A stretch of DNA of 64,000 nt from Chloroflexota bacterium (lineage in GTDB: Bacteria; Chloroflexota; Anaerolineae; UBA4142; SHND01), in the NCBI GenBank assembly GCA_029778615.1, contig JAKOPZ010000296.1, forward strand, positions 56,130 to 120,129, read 5' to 3'. Position 1 is the first letter of the stretch; every line of letters begins with the position of its first letter. The notes under the pieces are model-generated. The model searched no databases, was not told the origin of the DNA, and saw nothing but the letters and a program-made list of their open reading frames with translations. Shown here in pieces: positions 53,304 through 61,751 of this stretch. A program made the translations under genes and the position numbers.

Positions 53304-56300
53304 ATTTCTTAGGGTCAACACCAACTCGAGATAGAGCCGTTTTCTCGGCGTTATCTTGTTCCACCGCACCCATCATCTTGAGCGTCACTTTCTGTACGTC
53401 AGTCAAACCCTTGATGCCGGTGATGTTGAGTCGTTCGTACGGACGGTCGGGACGCAGAGTCGTTACGTGTTCGCCGCTGTCCAATTGCCAAAGCTGAATC
53501 GCTCCATCATCTCCGCCGCTCGCGAGCACTTGCCCGTCAGGACTTGGACGTAGAGCGTGTATCGGTCCCGAATGTCCTTGCCGCGTCAAGATGCACTCGT
53601 CGTTTTGGATATTCCACCAACGGAGAATGCCGTCACTGCCCGCACTCACCAATCGTCCGCCGTCTGCGCGCCAGGCAACCGCGAAAACACTTGCGTTTGG
53701 TTCGTCAAGCGCAGCAATCCGCTTCCAGCTCTCGGTCTCCCAAATGAACAATTGGTCGCCTCCATGTCCCCAACTGCCTGAAGCGAGGCGCGTCCCGTTC
53801 GGACTCCAGGCAAGCGCTGTCACCATACCGCGATGTCCCTCAAGTGTCGCGCGCAAGGAATAATCGTCGGCATTCCAAATCACAATCACGCCGCCCTCGC
53901 CGGAAGCCGCAAGAGATTTGCCGTCCGCGCTCCATTCCACGCGGCGAAATCGGGGAGGCACATCAGTGCGTCCAACTCGCTGCCAAGTTTGCGTGCGGAT
54001 GTTATAGACCAACACGCCATTGCGGTGACTTGCCACAGCCAAGCGTTCACCGTCCGGACTCCACGCGGTTGCGAAAAGTTGGGCATCTGCCAGCTGAGGG
54101 TCGGTCAAAACGCGTTCGCTTACTCCTTTGACGGCATCCCAAATTCGGATGGTGCTGCCCTCGCCGCAGCTCGCCAGCCACTGTCCATCGGGACTCCACG
54201 AGATACCCCAAATAGTTGCCTTGTGACCGCGCAACAGATGGAGGCGTTCGCGTTTCGCAACATCCCACACCGTAACCAGTCGGTCATTGCCGCCGCTCGC
54301 GATGCGCGTGCCGTCCGGACTCCATGCAATTTCATGGACGTTGCGCGCAAAACTCTGCCAAATACGAAAGCAATGCCCTGTCTCCAAATCCCAAACTTGC
54401 AAGCTGCCATCTTCACATGCCGTATCCAGCGTGCGGTTGTCCGGTGAAAAGGCGAGCGCGCGCACGGGCGACATTGTCCCATAAAACGTCGTGCGCTGCT
54501 TGTGCTGCGCGACGTCCCACACCCAGAACGCGCGGTCCCGTTCACCCGACGCGAGATAGCGTCCATCCGGACTCCATGCCAAACCTTCGGCGGGCGCGGG
54601 AATGGGAATGTTCTCCTTTTGTGTGCCACGCTTTACGTCCCATAGCTTGACCGTCCGGTCCCAACTTGCACTGGCGAGTGTTTGACCATCCGGTGAAAAG
54701 GAGAGTCCGCGCACCGGACTGCGATGTCCTTCGAGTATCTTGCGCGGCGTTGGCTTGAGCAGTCCCGCGTCATCTCCTGCCGCCTCCCAAAGTCGAACCT
54801 GCGCGTCATGTCCCGCGCCCGCAAGAATTTTTCCATTCGGACTCCACGCCACACAAAAGACCGGACCCGTATGTTCGTTCAAAGTTTGAAGCAGTCCACC
54901 GCTTGTGCTGTCCCAAATGCGAATCTGACCATCCGTCCCGCCGCTGGCGACGACGCGCCCATCCGGTGAAAATGCCAAGCTGCTGATTGCAGCCACCACG
55001 GGGCTTGTCCAAAGCAAAGCGCCGTTCACCGAGTCCCACATTTTGATAACGCCGTCCCAACTGCTCGTGGCGAACCGCTGCTCGTCCGCGCTAAAAGTAA
55101 TGCAAGTGACGACGCTGTGATGCGCTCGCCACGAAAGCTGCGCGCGTCGTTTCGCGTAAAACCATATCTGGACTTGACCCTGTTGGTCGCCGCCTGCCCA
55201 ATACGTACCATTCTTGCTAAACGCCATAGACCAAATCGAGCCGAACGCTTCCCGAAAGCGCGCATCACGCAAAGTTGCATCCGTGAGATTCGTGTCGTGC
55301 ATGTTCACATCTCGCAGGTCTGCCTCGCGAATCGAGAGTTGATGCAAATCAAGTCCGGACAAATCGCCGCGCCAAGTGCGGAGCAACGTCAGAATGTTGG
55401 CAGGCGCATATCCTTGTGATTCATCGCTCCGACCTCGCAACGGTTCCAACAGCGCAAGCAAGCGCGCTTGTCCTTCCGCCGCTTCCGCAAACAGATTACG
55501 CAGCCGCGCGAGAAGTGGAGCAACAATCAAGCGCGCCTGAGTTTGCCAAATGTATTCCTTTGCGCTTGCCAGCAGCAGTCGGTGGTCAACCAAGAGGTCT
55601 AACCGCCCGCGTTCGATTTCGTTCACCGCCGCCTCGACCAGCCGCGCCGTCGTATATTCCATCACGACCGATTGCAAAGTAAAACTCGCCTTTGGCTTGC
55701 CGCGCTCGAGCAACGACCGCCCGCGCAGTGCCTCCAACGCTTCCAACAGCTGCGCGCGCGGGAGCGGCTTGACCTGCACGGCGGCGAGTTCTTGCACAGT
55801 AACGGGCTCGCGCAGAATGGCAAGCCAAAACATGATGCTTGTCTCGACGGGAGAGAGCCGCGCGAACTGTTCTTGCAGCAGTTGACGCACGCTTCCAAAA
55901 ATTGCCTCGCCTTGTTCCAAGAACGCATCAATTTCGCCGCCAAATAAATCCGCAATCGTCGGCGCCACAATTTTCAACGCGAGGGGATTCCCGCCGTAGC
56001 GTTCAATTAATTGTTCTAGCTCCGCCGCGCTGCCGGTAACTTCTTGTTCTTGCAGCAATGACTCGGACGCTTCCGCATCGAGCTGTCCGAGATACATCGA
56101 ACGTACGGGTGTTCGACTCCCCTCGAACGGCGCGAGCTCTGTCGCTTTTTCGCGGCTCGTGAGCAGCACACAACTGTTGTGTTTGGTTTCCGCCGCGCGG
56201 CGCAGCAAACGTCCATAGCCCTCGTACCCGGGCAGCATACGCCCGCTTCCCTCCATCACGCTTTCGAGATTATCCAGCACGAGCAAAACGCGCCGCGTCC

Positions 56301-57012
56301 GCAGATATTCAAACAAAAGATTCAAACGTCGTTCGAGCGTATCCAGCACGATGGTCAACGGTTCGCCCGCCAAGAGATGCACCAATTCGTCGAGCAGAGT
56401 TTCGCAATGGGGCGCATCGCGGAGCGAACGCCATATCACCACATCGAACTGTTCCGCCGCGCGGTGCATGAACGTGACGGCGAGCGACGACTTGCCGATT
56501 CCGCCCATGCCCAAAATATTCACCACGCGACAGTGCTGCTCAAATAGCCAATCGTTCAAAAGTGCGAGTTCGAACTCGCGTCCATAAAAGCTCGAGACCT
56601 CGGGCGCGTCGCCCCAATCGCGCAGAGTGGCGGCTCGACGCACGTTCTCGTCAATACTCGGCGCGTGCGTTTGTCGAGTGACTTCTGTGGCTGCATCGCT
56701 CGGCGGCGCGACCAGACGCGCGAGCCAAATTTCATCCAGTGGCACGCGCACGCGCGAAATTTTCCACAACGCGCGAATTTCTTCTGACTCCTTTCCGCTG
56801 TGAAACGCGTTGTGCTGTAGATACAGCGCAATCAAGTGTTTGAGATGTTGAGGGGAGGGATAGCTCGCGCCCGATTCCCAACCGACGACGGCTTGGCGTG
56901 AGATACCGAGCAGTTCAGCGAGGCGCGTTTGCGTCAAATTGCTGGCAGTCCGGAGGGAGAGCAGCTGCTGACCAAAATCGTAATCGCGCTCTGGATACGG
57001 TGAGGAGGGCAT
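53302..57012 (-). CDS. HTH-NB-ARC-WD40 STAND protein
   Basis: 1236 aa. Residues 12-65 are an XRE-type HTH (LRTASNLTQTRLAELLGISRQAVVGWESGASYPSPQHL). An NB-ARC ATPase follows: P-loop LGMGGIGKSSLA (167-178), Walker B RVLLVLDNLE (241-250), CVLLTSREKA (281-290), and GGNPLALKIVAP. At about 575-612 there is a short pentapeptide-like stretch (LSGLDLHQLSIREADLRDVNMHDTNL). WD40 blades with SPDG...W motifs run from about 615 to 1190, enough for two propellers. It probably senses a ligand through the propellers and switches by ATP-driven oligomerisation; signalling, cell death or defence roles are all possible. Confidence 0.9.
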   Translation of the reverse strand: MPSSPYPERDYDFGQQLLSLRTASNLTQTRLAELLGISRQAVVGWESGASYPSPQHLKHLIALYLQHNAFHSGKESEEIRALWKISRVRVPLDEIWLARLVAPPSDAATEVTRQTHAPSIDENVRRAATLRDWGDAPEVSSFYGREFELALLNDWLFEQHCRVVNILGMGGIGKSSLAVTFMHRAAEQFDVVIWRSLRDAPHCETLLDELVHLLAGEPLTIVLDTLERRLNLLFEYLRTRRVLLVLDNLESVMEGSGRMLPGYEGYGRLLRRAAETKHNSCVLLTSREKATELAPFEGSRTPVRSMYLGQLDAEASESLLQEQEVTGSAAELEQLIERYGGNPLALKIVAPTIADLFGGEIDAFLEQGEAIFGSVRQLLQEQFARLSPVETSIMFWLAILREPVTVQELAAVQVKPLPRAQLLEALEALRGRSLLERGKPKASFTLQSVVMEYTTARLVEAAVNEIERGRLDLLVDHRLLLASAKEYIWQTQARLIVAPLLARLRNLFAEAAEGQARLLALLEPLRGRSDESQGYAPANILTLLRTWRGDLSGLDLHQLSIREADLRDVNMHDTNLTDATLRDARFREAFGSIWSMAFSKNGTYWAGGDQQGQVQIWFYAKRRAQLSWRAHHSVVTCITFSADEQRFATSSWDGVIKMWDSVNGALLWTSPVVAAISSLAFSPDGRVVASGGTDGQIRIWDSTSGGLLQTLNEHTGPVFCVAWSPNGKILAGAGHDAQVRLWEAAGDDAGLLKPTPRKILEGHRSPVRGLSFSPDGQTLASASWDRTVKLWDVKRGTQKENIPIPAPAEGLAWSPDGRYLASGERDRAFWVWDVAQHKQRTTFYGTMSPVRALAFSPDNRTLDTACEDGSLQVWDLETGHCFRIWQSFARNVHEIAWSPDGTRIASGGNDRLVTVWDVAKRERLHLLRGHKATIWGISWSPDGQWLASCGEGSTIRIWDAVKGVSERVLTDPQLADAQLFATAWSPDGERLAVASHRNGVLVYNIRTQTWQRVGRTDVPPRFRRVEWSADGKSLAASGEGGVIVIWNADDYSLRATLEGHRGMVTALAWSPNGTRLASGSWGHGGDQLFIWETESWKRIAALDEPNASVFAVAWRADGGRLVSAGSDGILRWWNIQNDECILTRQGHSGPIHALRPSPDGQVLASGGDDGAIQLWQLDSGEHVTTLRPDRPYERLNITGIKGLTDVQKVTLKMMGAVEQDNAEKTALSRVGVDPKK

Positions 57013-57042
57013 TGCAGGAGAAATCTAAGACTTGCGCACAGC

Positions 57043-57137
57043 TGTCATTTCGAGCCGTTCCCTCAATGCTTCGGGACAAGTTTTGCGAGAAATCTCTCTA
57101 GCAAAAACTGAGATTTCTCACTCTGTTCGAAATGACA
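57043..57137. repeat. 95-bp palindromic element, TGTCATTTCGA ends
   Basis: TGTCATTTCGA (57043-57053) and TCGAAATGACA (57127-57137), nested GAGAAATCTC-like and GAGATTTCTC stems, as at 42962-43055. The rest of 57013-57402 has no gene. It holds an imperfect promoter-like TATACT (57236-57241) and a long-armed hairpin CAACTCAC/GTGAGTTG (57337-57374) before the next gene. Confidence 0.85.
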
Positions 57138-57402
57138 TGCAATTCCTACTTTTGGTTCCGGAACTATGCCGCGACGACAAGCGATGACAAGTCAGCTGTC
57201 AAGTGTTGTTGAGTGACTTGCTCCCTTGCGCTCGCTATACTCGTCCATAGTAAAGGTAATCAAACGATTCGATAAAACTTGGCAGACCAATACAAAAATA
57301 CCAACAACAGGTCTGCTGAATGAATCATAGCACTCACAACTCACTTGAGCAAGCGTGAATTCAACTGTGAGTTGGTGAAGGCAAAAAGAAGGAGAATTTG
57401 CA

Positions 57403-57960
57403 ATGTCAAATTTAGTCGTGATTGGTTTCAAAAAGGACATGTTCCGGGCGTCCAAAGTGTTGAATGACCTCGTGGACATGGACTATGACTGGACCATTGA
57501 TTTGGACGACGCGGTAGCCGCGTATCGTGATTACAACGGCAAACTGCGGATTGATTCCAGTTATCAAATGACGACCGGCGAAGGCGCGGCGCTCGGCGGC
57601 TTTCTCGGTTCGCTTGTCGGACTCACGTTGGGCGCGATTGCGGCGCCGGTTACGGCAGGCACAAGCGCCGTCGCGGCAACGTTGGCGTTCGGCGCAATGA
57701 GTGGCGGCGCACTCGGCGCAGCAGGCGGCGCATTGGATGCGACATGGTGGAAAGATGATTTCGGCATCCCCGAAGATTTTGTGCAAGATGTCGGCACGCT
57801 GGTCCAGCCCGGTGACTCGGCGATTTTTGCGCTCATTCGCCGCGCTGACCCCGAAATTGTGGCGACGCAGTTTAGCAATTACGGCGGTGTCGTGTTGTCC
57901 ACCACCCTCACCCCGGAGCAAACGAAAAAAGTGGAAGAAATGTTGAACGGCAAAAAATAA
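57403..57960 (+). CDS. DUF1269-family protein
   Basis: 185 aa, AAGGAG 8 bp upstream. MSNLVVIGFKKDMFRASKVLNDLVDM, DLDDAVAAYRDYNGKLRID, then a Gly/Ala-rich hydrophobic hairpin (GAALGGFLGSLVGLTLGAIAAPVTAGTSAVAATLAFGAMSGGALGAAGGA) and GIPEDFVQDVGTLVQPGDSAIFALIRRADPE. This is the standard DUF1269 layout (membrane-associated, often in stress loci). First gene of the small-gene row to 61672. Confidence 0.88.
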   Translation: MSNLVVIGFKKDMFRASKVLNDLVDMDYDWTIDLDDAVAAYRDYNGKLRIDSSYQMTTGEGAALGGFLGSLVGLTLGAIAAPVTAGTSAVAATLAFGAMSGGALGAAGGALDATWWKDDFGIPEDFVQDVGTLVQPGDSAIFALIRRADPEIVATQFSNYGGVVLSTTLTPEQTKKVEEMLNGKK

Positions 57961-57981
57961 ATTCAGCGTTGCAACACGGCA

Positions 57982-58022
57982 AGACGGTTTCGACAAAACG
58001 AAACGTCACGGCGAAACCGTCT
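57982..58022 (+). other. Long hairpin between DUF1269 and coiled-coil genes
   Basis: AGACGGTTTCG and CGAAACCGTCT with a 19-nt loop, then a weak T-run (CCGATTTTGT). Possible attenuator that lowers expression of the following gene. Confidence 0.55.
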
Positions 58023-58061
58023 CCGATTTTGTCAACGCAAAATGAATCAAGGAGCAATCAA

Positions 58062-58724
58062 ATGAGTACCTGGACAGAATTGGAAGCACAAATCGAACCC
58101 AAATTGCGCGCATGGGCAAAAGAGATGGACGAAGTAGATGCGGCGGAGGCAGCCGCAGAAGCACAGTTCAAAGCCGATTTCGTTGCGGACGGTCAAGCCG
58201 CAGCCGCCGAGATTGACGCAGAGCTTGCCGCGATGCAAGCCGACTTGGAAGCGCGCCGCAACAAGATTATTCAAGACATGAACGCGTTGAGCGCAAAAAT
58301 CAATGCGGCGGGCGATAAATTGGATGCGGACAGCGCCAATGCTGTAGGAAAAGCCAAAGCGGACCTCGAAGCGCAGCGAGCCAAAATGCGCGCTGACCGC
58401 GAAAAATTGAACGCGCAGCTCAAGGCGGGCTATCAAGCGCAGGTCAACCACATCAAGAACCAGATTGCCGAAATGCAAGCGCGTGTGCAATCCATTCACG
58501 AACAGAATCGCGCACACATCAATGCCGAACTCGAAGCGCTCCGCAAGAATGCAGAAAAAGTGGAGAAGCAAATTGAAACTCTGCACGCGGAAAATGAGGC
58601 GGCGTGGAACAAGAACAAAGCCCAAGTGGAACGCGCAATCGCAGACCTCGCAGAAGGACGCGAAAAAGCAATGGCAGACCTCGAAGCGGCACGCGCCAAA
58701 GCCAAAGGTGAGTTTAAATCTTGA
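58062..58724 (+). CDS. Soluble coiled-coil protein
   Basis: 220 aa from ATG 58062, AAGGAG 7 bp upstream. Almost entirely heptad-like Ala/Glu/Lys helix (AEIDAELAAMQADLEARRNKIIQDMNALSAKINAAGDKL..., AQVERAIADLAEGREKAMADLEAARAKAKGEF). No signal or membrane helix. Related in style to F0F1 b-like or PspA-like rods, but no diagnostic motif. Follows the DUF1269 gene by 101 bp. Confidence 0.72.
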   Translation: MSTWTELEAQIEPKLRAWAKEMDEVDAAEAAAEAQFKADFVADGQAAAAEIDAELAAMQADLEARRNKIIQDMNALSAKINAAGDKLDADSANAVGKAKADLEAQRAKMRADREKLNAQLKAGYQAQVNHIKNQIAEMQARVQSIHEQNRAHINAELEALRKNAEKVEKQIETLHAENEAAWNKNKAQVERAIADLAEGREKAMADLEAARAKAKGEFKS

Positions 58725-58882
58725 TGAAATGGATGGGAACAAATGGGACACGGAACGATTGCAGGGAAGAATCTTCTGACAGATGCAATCGTACATAGAT
58801 TTGATTCAATCGCTTCCCCGTCAAGATGATGCAAGTTCATCGCGACGTTCCGTCAGACAATCTATTATTCAATTCTTTCGCA

Positions 58883-58938
58883 CGTCATCCCTCAATGCTT
58901 CGAGACAGGTTTTCAAATCGTTGCTGCGAGAAATGACA
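58883..58938. repeat. Partial copy of the TGTCATTTCGA element
   Basis: CCCTCAATGCTTCGAGACAG and GCGAGAAATGACA match the inner part and one end of the 57043-57137 copy; the other end is missing. The remaining gap from 58725 shows no gene. Confidence 0.65.
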
Positions 58939-58978
58939 AATGTGCGGAACATCAGAAATTCACATCCGGAGGTGTGAC

Positions 58979-59524
58979 ATGTTTGAAATCTTGACAGGCA
59001 AATGGTGGGTGGTCGCATTGCGCGGCGTTCTCGCCATCGTGTTCGGCGTCATCGCTTTGGTCTATCCCGGCGCGACGCTGTTGTCTCTGGCGCTCGTGTT
59101 TGGCGCGTACGCGTTGCTCGATGGTGTGTTCGCCATCTTTGCAGCGTTTGGTTATGGCGGACGCGATGCGGTGTGGTACGTTCTTGAAGGTCTTCTCGGC
59201 GTCGCCGTTGGCGTTGCGACGTTTTTCTATCCCAACATTACCGCGCAAGCCCTCGTCTATCTCGTCGGCTTTTGGGCGATTATGACGGGTATCTTTGAAA
59301 TCGTCGCGGGCTTTGAATTGCCGATTTCACGGGATTGGTTGTTGGTGCTCGCGGGCGTGGTCTCGGTTGTATTCGGGGTGTTGGTGTTCTTTAATCCCGG
59401 CACTGGCGCGGTGGCAGTCGTGTGGATGATTGGAATTTACGCGGTGTTGTTTGGAATCACGATGCTTGTGTTCGGCATCCGTTTGCGCGGTTTGCACAAC
59501 GCGCTGGTGCCGCAAGCAAGCTAA
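58979..59524 (+). CDS. HdeD-family (DUF308) membrane protein
   Basis: 181 aa from ATG 58979, GGAGG 8 bp upstream. Six hydrophobic helices in three pairs: WWVVALRGVLAIVFGVIALVYPGATLLSLALVFGAYALLDGVFAI, VLEGLLGVAVGVATFFYPNITAQALVYLVGFWAIMTGIFEI, WLLVLAGVVSVVFGVLVFFNPGTGAVAVVWMIGIYAVLFGI. This is the HdeD layout; in enterobacteria the family contributes to acid resistance. Part of the stress-type row. Confidence 0.9.
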   Translation: MFEILTGKWWVVALRGVLAIVFGVIALVYPGATLLSLALVFGAYALLDGVFAIFAAFGYGGRDAVWYVLEGLLGVAVGVATFFYPNITAQALVYLVGFWAIMTGIFEIVAGFELPISRDWLLVLAGVVSVVFGVLVFFNPGTGAVAVVWMIGIYAVLFGITMLVFGIRLRGLHNALVPQAS

Positions 59525-59618
59525 TGACAAGTTACGACGCGAACCATCGAGGGGAAGTGGTGACATCCCAAACGGATGTACATCCGCTTCCTCCGATGGG
59601 GCGGAGGAAAGAGGAACT

Positions 59619-60020
59619 ATGAATTTCGTCTTGTGGTCAGTTCAAATTATGTTGGCAGTTGTCTTTGCGCTGCATGGATGGATTTACGCGACCTGGCCCT
59701 CTTTTGCTGAGGCGTGGCACGAAAAGCAACATCCCGGACAGCCCCTCGGTCTCCCGAGCGGATTTCGCACCTTTATCGGAATCAGCGAGTTGTTGGCGGC
59801 GGGTGGACTGGTTCTCCCAACACTCACAGGAATTTTGCCTTGGCTGACACCGCTGGCGGCGGCTGGATTGATTGTCGTTATGATTGGTTCCACTGTGTAC
59901 CACATGGCACGCCACGAGTATTCAAATGTCATTATTAGCTTGGTCTTGATAGCGCTTTGCGTGGTGGTCGTATACGGTCGTTTCCAAGTACAGATGCTTC
60001 CCGCATTCATGATTCTATAA
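59619..60020 (+). CDS. DoxX-like membrane protein
   Basis: 133 aa from ATG 59619, AGAGGAA 4 bp upstream. Four helices; FALHGWIYATWPSFAEAWHEKQHPGQPLGLPSGFRTFIGISELLAAGGLVLPTLTG has the DoxX-like pattern (helix, polar loop, GISELLAAxGLVLP). Members are linked to redox and thiol stress; direct activity unknown. Between HdeD and rhomboid genes. Confidence 0.85.
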   Translation: MNFVLWSVQIMLAVVFALHGWIYATWPSFAEAWHEKQHPGQPLGLPSGFRTFIGISELLAAGGLVLPTLTGILPWLTPLAAAGLIVVMIGSTVYHMARHEYSNVIISLVLIALCVVVVYGRFQVQMLPAFMIL

Positions 60021-60042
60021 GAAAGTATAGAGGAATTACGCC

Positions 60043-60708
60043 ATGATACCGCTTCAAGATGAATCGCGCCGTTCGTATCGCTTTCCCGTCGCGACGATTG
60101 GCATTATCGCTCTGAATGTTGTCGTGTTCATTCTCGAAATGCTGAATGGCGATGCGTTTGTGCTTCAATTCGCGCTGGTGCCGAACGAAATTGTTCACGG
60201 ACAATATCTCATTACGCTTTTGACCTCGATGTTTTTGCACAGCGGCTTTTTGCACATTGCCGGCAACATGCTCTACTTGTGGGTCTTTGGACCAACGCTT
60301 GAAGATATTTTGGGACCGCTGCGCTTTACCATTTTCTATCTCATCTGTGGTCTGCTTGCGAATGCGGCACAAATCGCGATTGACCCAACATCAACCGTTC
60401 CCTCGCTCGGCGCGAGCGGCGCGATTGCGGGAGTACTCGGCGGATTCATTATCGAATTTCCGAATCATCAAATCAAATCGCTCGCCCCGTTTGGTCGGGT
60501 CTTGATTAGCACGCGTATCCCGGCAATTCTCTTGTTGGGTTTTTGGTTCTTGCTTCAATTCTTTAGCGGTGTGGGGGAAATTACAACCCAGAGTTTGGGC
60601 AGCGAAGGCGTCGCGTTTTTCGCGCACATCGGCGGTTTCATTGCGGGAATGATTCTGGTCAAAGTTTTCGCAGCGCTTGGATTCCAAGAATCACCGTTCG
60701 GGTTCTAA
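60043..60708 (+). CDS. Rhomboid-family intramembrane serine protease
   Basis: 221 aa. Asn75 in HIAGNMLYLWVFG, nucleophile Ser125 in GASGAIAG, His195 in FFAHIGGFIAG: the full rhomboid set. Six helices, short cytosolic N-terminus. GAGGAA 8 bp before the ATG. It cleaves membrane proteins within the bilayer; substrate could be another protein of this row or unrelated. Confidence 0.94.
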   Translation: MIPLQDESRRSYRFPVATIGIIALNVVVFILEMLNGDAFVLQFALVPNEIVHGQYLITLLTSMFLHSGFLHIAGNMLYLWVFGPTLEDILGPLRFTIFYLICGLLANAAQIAIDPTSTVPSLGASGAIAGVLGGFIIEFPNHQIKSLAPFGRVLISTRIPAILLLGFWFLLQFFSGVGEITTQSLGSEGVAFFAHIGGFIAGMILVKVFAALGFQESPFGF

Positions 60709-60754
60709 GAACGAAATCAATCAAGGAACGAAATTCATTTTTGGAGGTAACAGA

Positions 60755-61252
60755 ATGAGCAAAGAATTCGATGTTCAAATTTTGATGCAAGGCGTCACGG
60801 CGTGGAATCAAACGCGACAAATTACGCCGACGTTTGTGCCCGACCTTGTTGGCGCAGAACTCGACAAGGCAAATCTCGCCGGAGTCAATTTCGCTAACGC
60901 AGATTTGACGGGAGCCAAGCTCCACCGAGCGAATTTGACCGGCGCAGACCTGCATGGGGCGAATCTTGAAGGCGCGGAATTGGATGGAGCGAATCTGAGT
61001 ACGGCAAATCTTGCGGGAGCGAATCTCGCGAGCGCCGTTCTGATTGAGGCGAACTTGCTGCGGGCTGACCTCCGCGCGGCGAATCTGGAGCGCGCCGATT
61101 TGCTGGATGCGAATCTCGGCGGCGCGAATCTGCAGCAGGCAAATCTCACGGGCGCGCGTCTCGCCGATGCAAAATTGGATGGAGCCGATTTAGAACACGC
61201 GGCGGTGGATGAGGGCGCCATAGATAATTTCGCGTTTCCTCCGCCTCCGTAA
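60755..61252 (+). CDS. Pentapeptide-repeat protein
   Basis: 165 aa from ATG 60755, GGAGG 7 bp upstream. About 25 A(D/N)Lxx units from residue 34 to 150 (ANLAGVNFANADLTGAKLHRANLTGADLHGANLEGAELDGANL...) make a right-handed quadrilateral helix. MSKEFDVQILMQGVTAWNQTRQ caps it. Some relatives mimic DNA and protect gyrase; nothing here proves that. Confidence 0.92.
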   Translation: MSKEFDVQILMQGVTAWNQTRQITPTFVPDLVGAELDKANLAGVNFANADLTGAKLHRANLTGADLHGANLEGAELDGANLSTANLAGANLASAVLIEANLLRADLRAANLERADLLDANLGGANLQQANLTGARLADAKLDGADLEHAAVDEGAIDNFAFPPPP

Positions 61253-61306
61253 CTGTAAGCCGCGTAGGAACGCGCACCGTTTTGGCGAATGCAAAGGCAG
61301 TCATGT

Positions 61307-61672
61307 ATGTCTCACAATATTCAAATTATTCCGGCGCGAGATTTTGTGCGCGCGAAACCGGAAGGCACTCTCGATTTCGAGCAAAGCAAGAATTTGCTCT
61401 TGGCAATTTCAGCCGCCGCGGGAGGGTTGAACGATTATGCCATCCTCCTCGACATCCGCCGCGCCGAGCCAAAGCTAAGTGTGCCGGACATCTGGGCGCT
61501 TGCAGAAGCGATTCACCAAAACGATAAAACCTATCACCGCAAAACAGCGGTACTGTGCCTGCTCGAGCAATTTGAGCAAGCCGAATACTTTGCTCTGGCA
61601 GCACAGAATAAGGGTTTGCGGATTGGAGCGTTTACCTCTTACGAGGATGCCATCGAATGGTTGATTGCATAG
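61307..61672 (+). CDS. SpoIIAA/STAS-like small protein
   Basis: 121 aa from ATG 61307, AAAGG 9 bp upstream (a second in-frame ATG at 61289 lies before that site). NIQIIPARDFVRAKPEGTLDFEQSKNLLLAISAAAGGLNDYAILLDIRRAEPKLSVPDIWALAEAI, then KTAVLCLLEQFEQAEYFALAAQNKGLRIGAFTSYEDAIEWL: alternating strands and helices of a SpoIIAA-like fold, commonly membrane-stress linked. No phosphorylatable Ser is obvious at the STAS position. Last gene of the row. Confidence 0.75.
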   Translation: MSHNIQIIPARDFVRAKPEGTLDFEQSKNLLLAISAAAGGLNDYAILLDIRRAEPKLSVPDIWALAEAIHQNDKTYHRKTAVLCLLEQFEQAEYFALAAQNKGLRIGAFTSYEDAIEWLIA

Positions 61673-61751
61673 CGCGGCAGGACTCGTAGATTCATACCTT
61701 TGCCAACCGAAAAAACCATGCGAGTTTCGTGCCGCAAATTTGAAATTTGCG

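Noticed and set aside
58783..58977. 64-aa plus frame before the hdeD-like gene
   Set aside because: Overlaps the partial palindromic element, no ribosome binding site, product Arg/Ser-rich.
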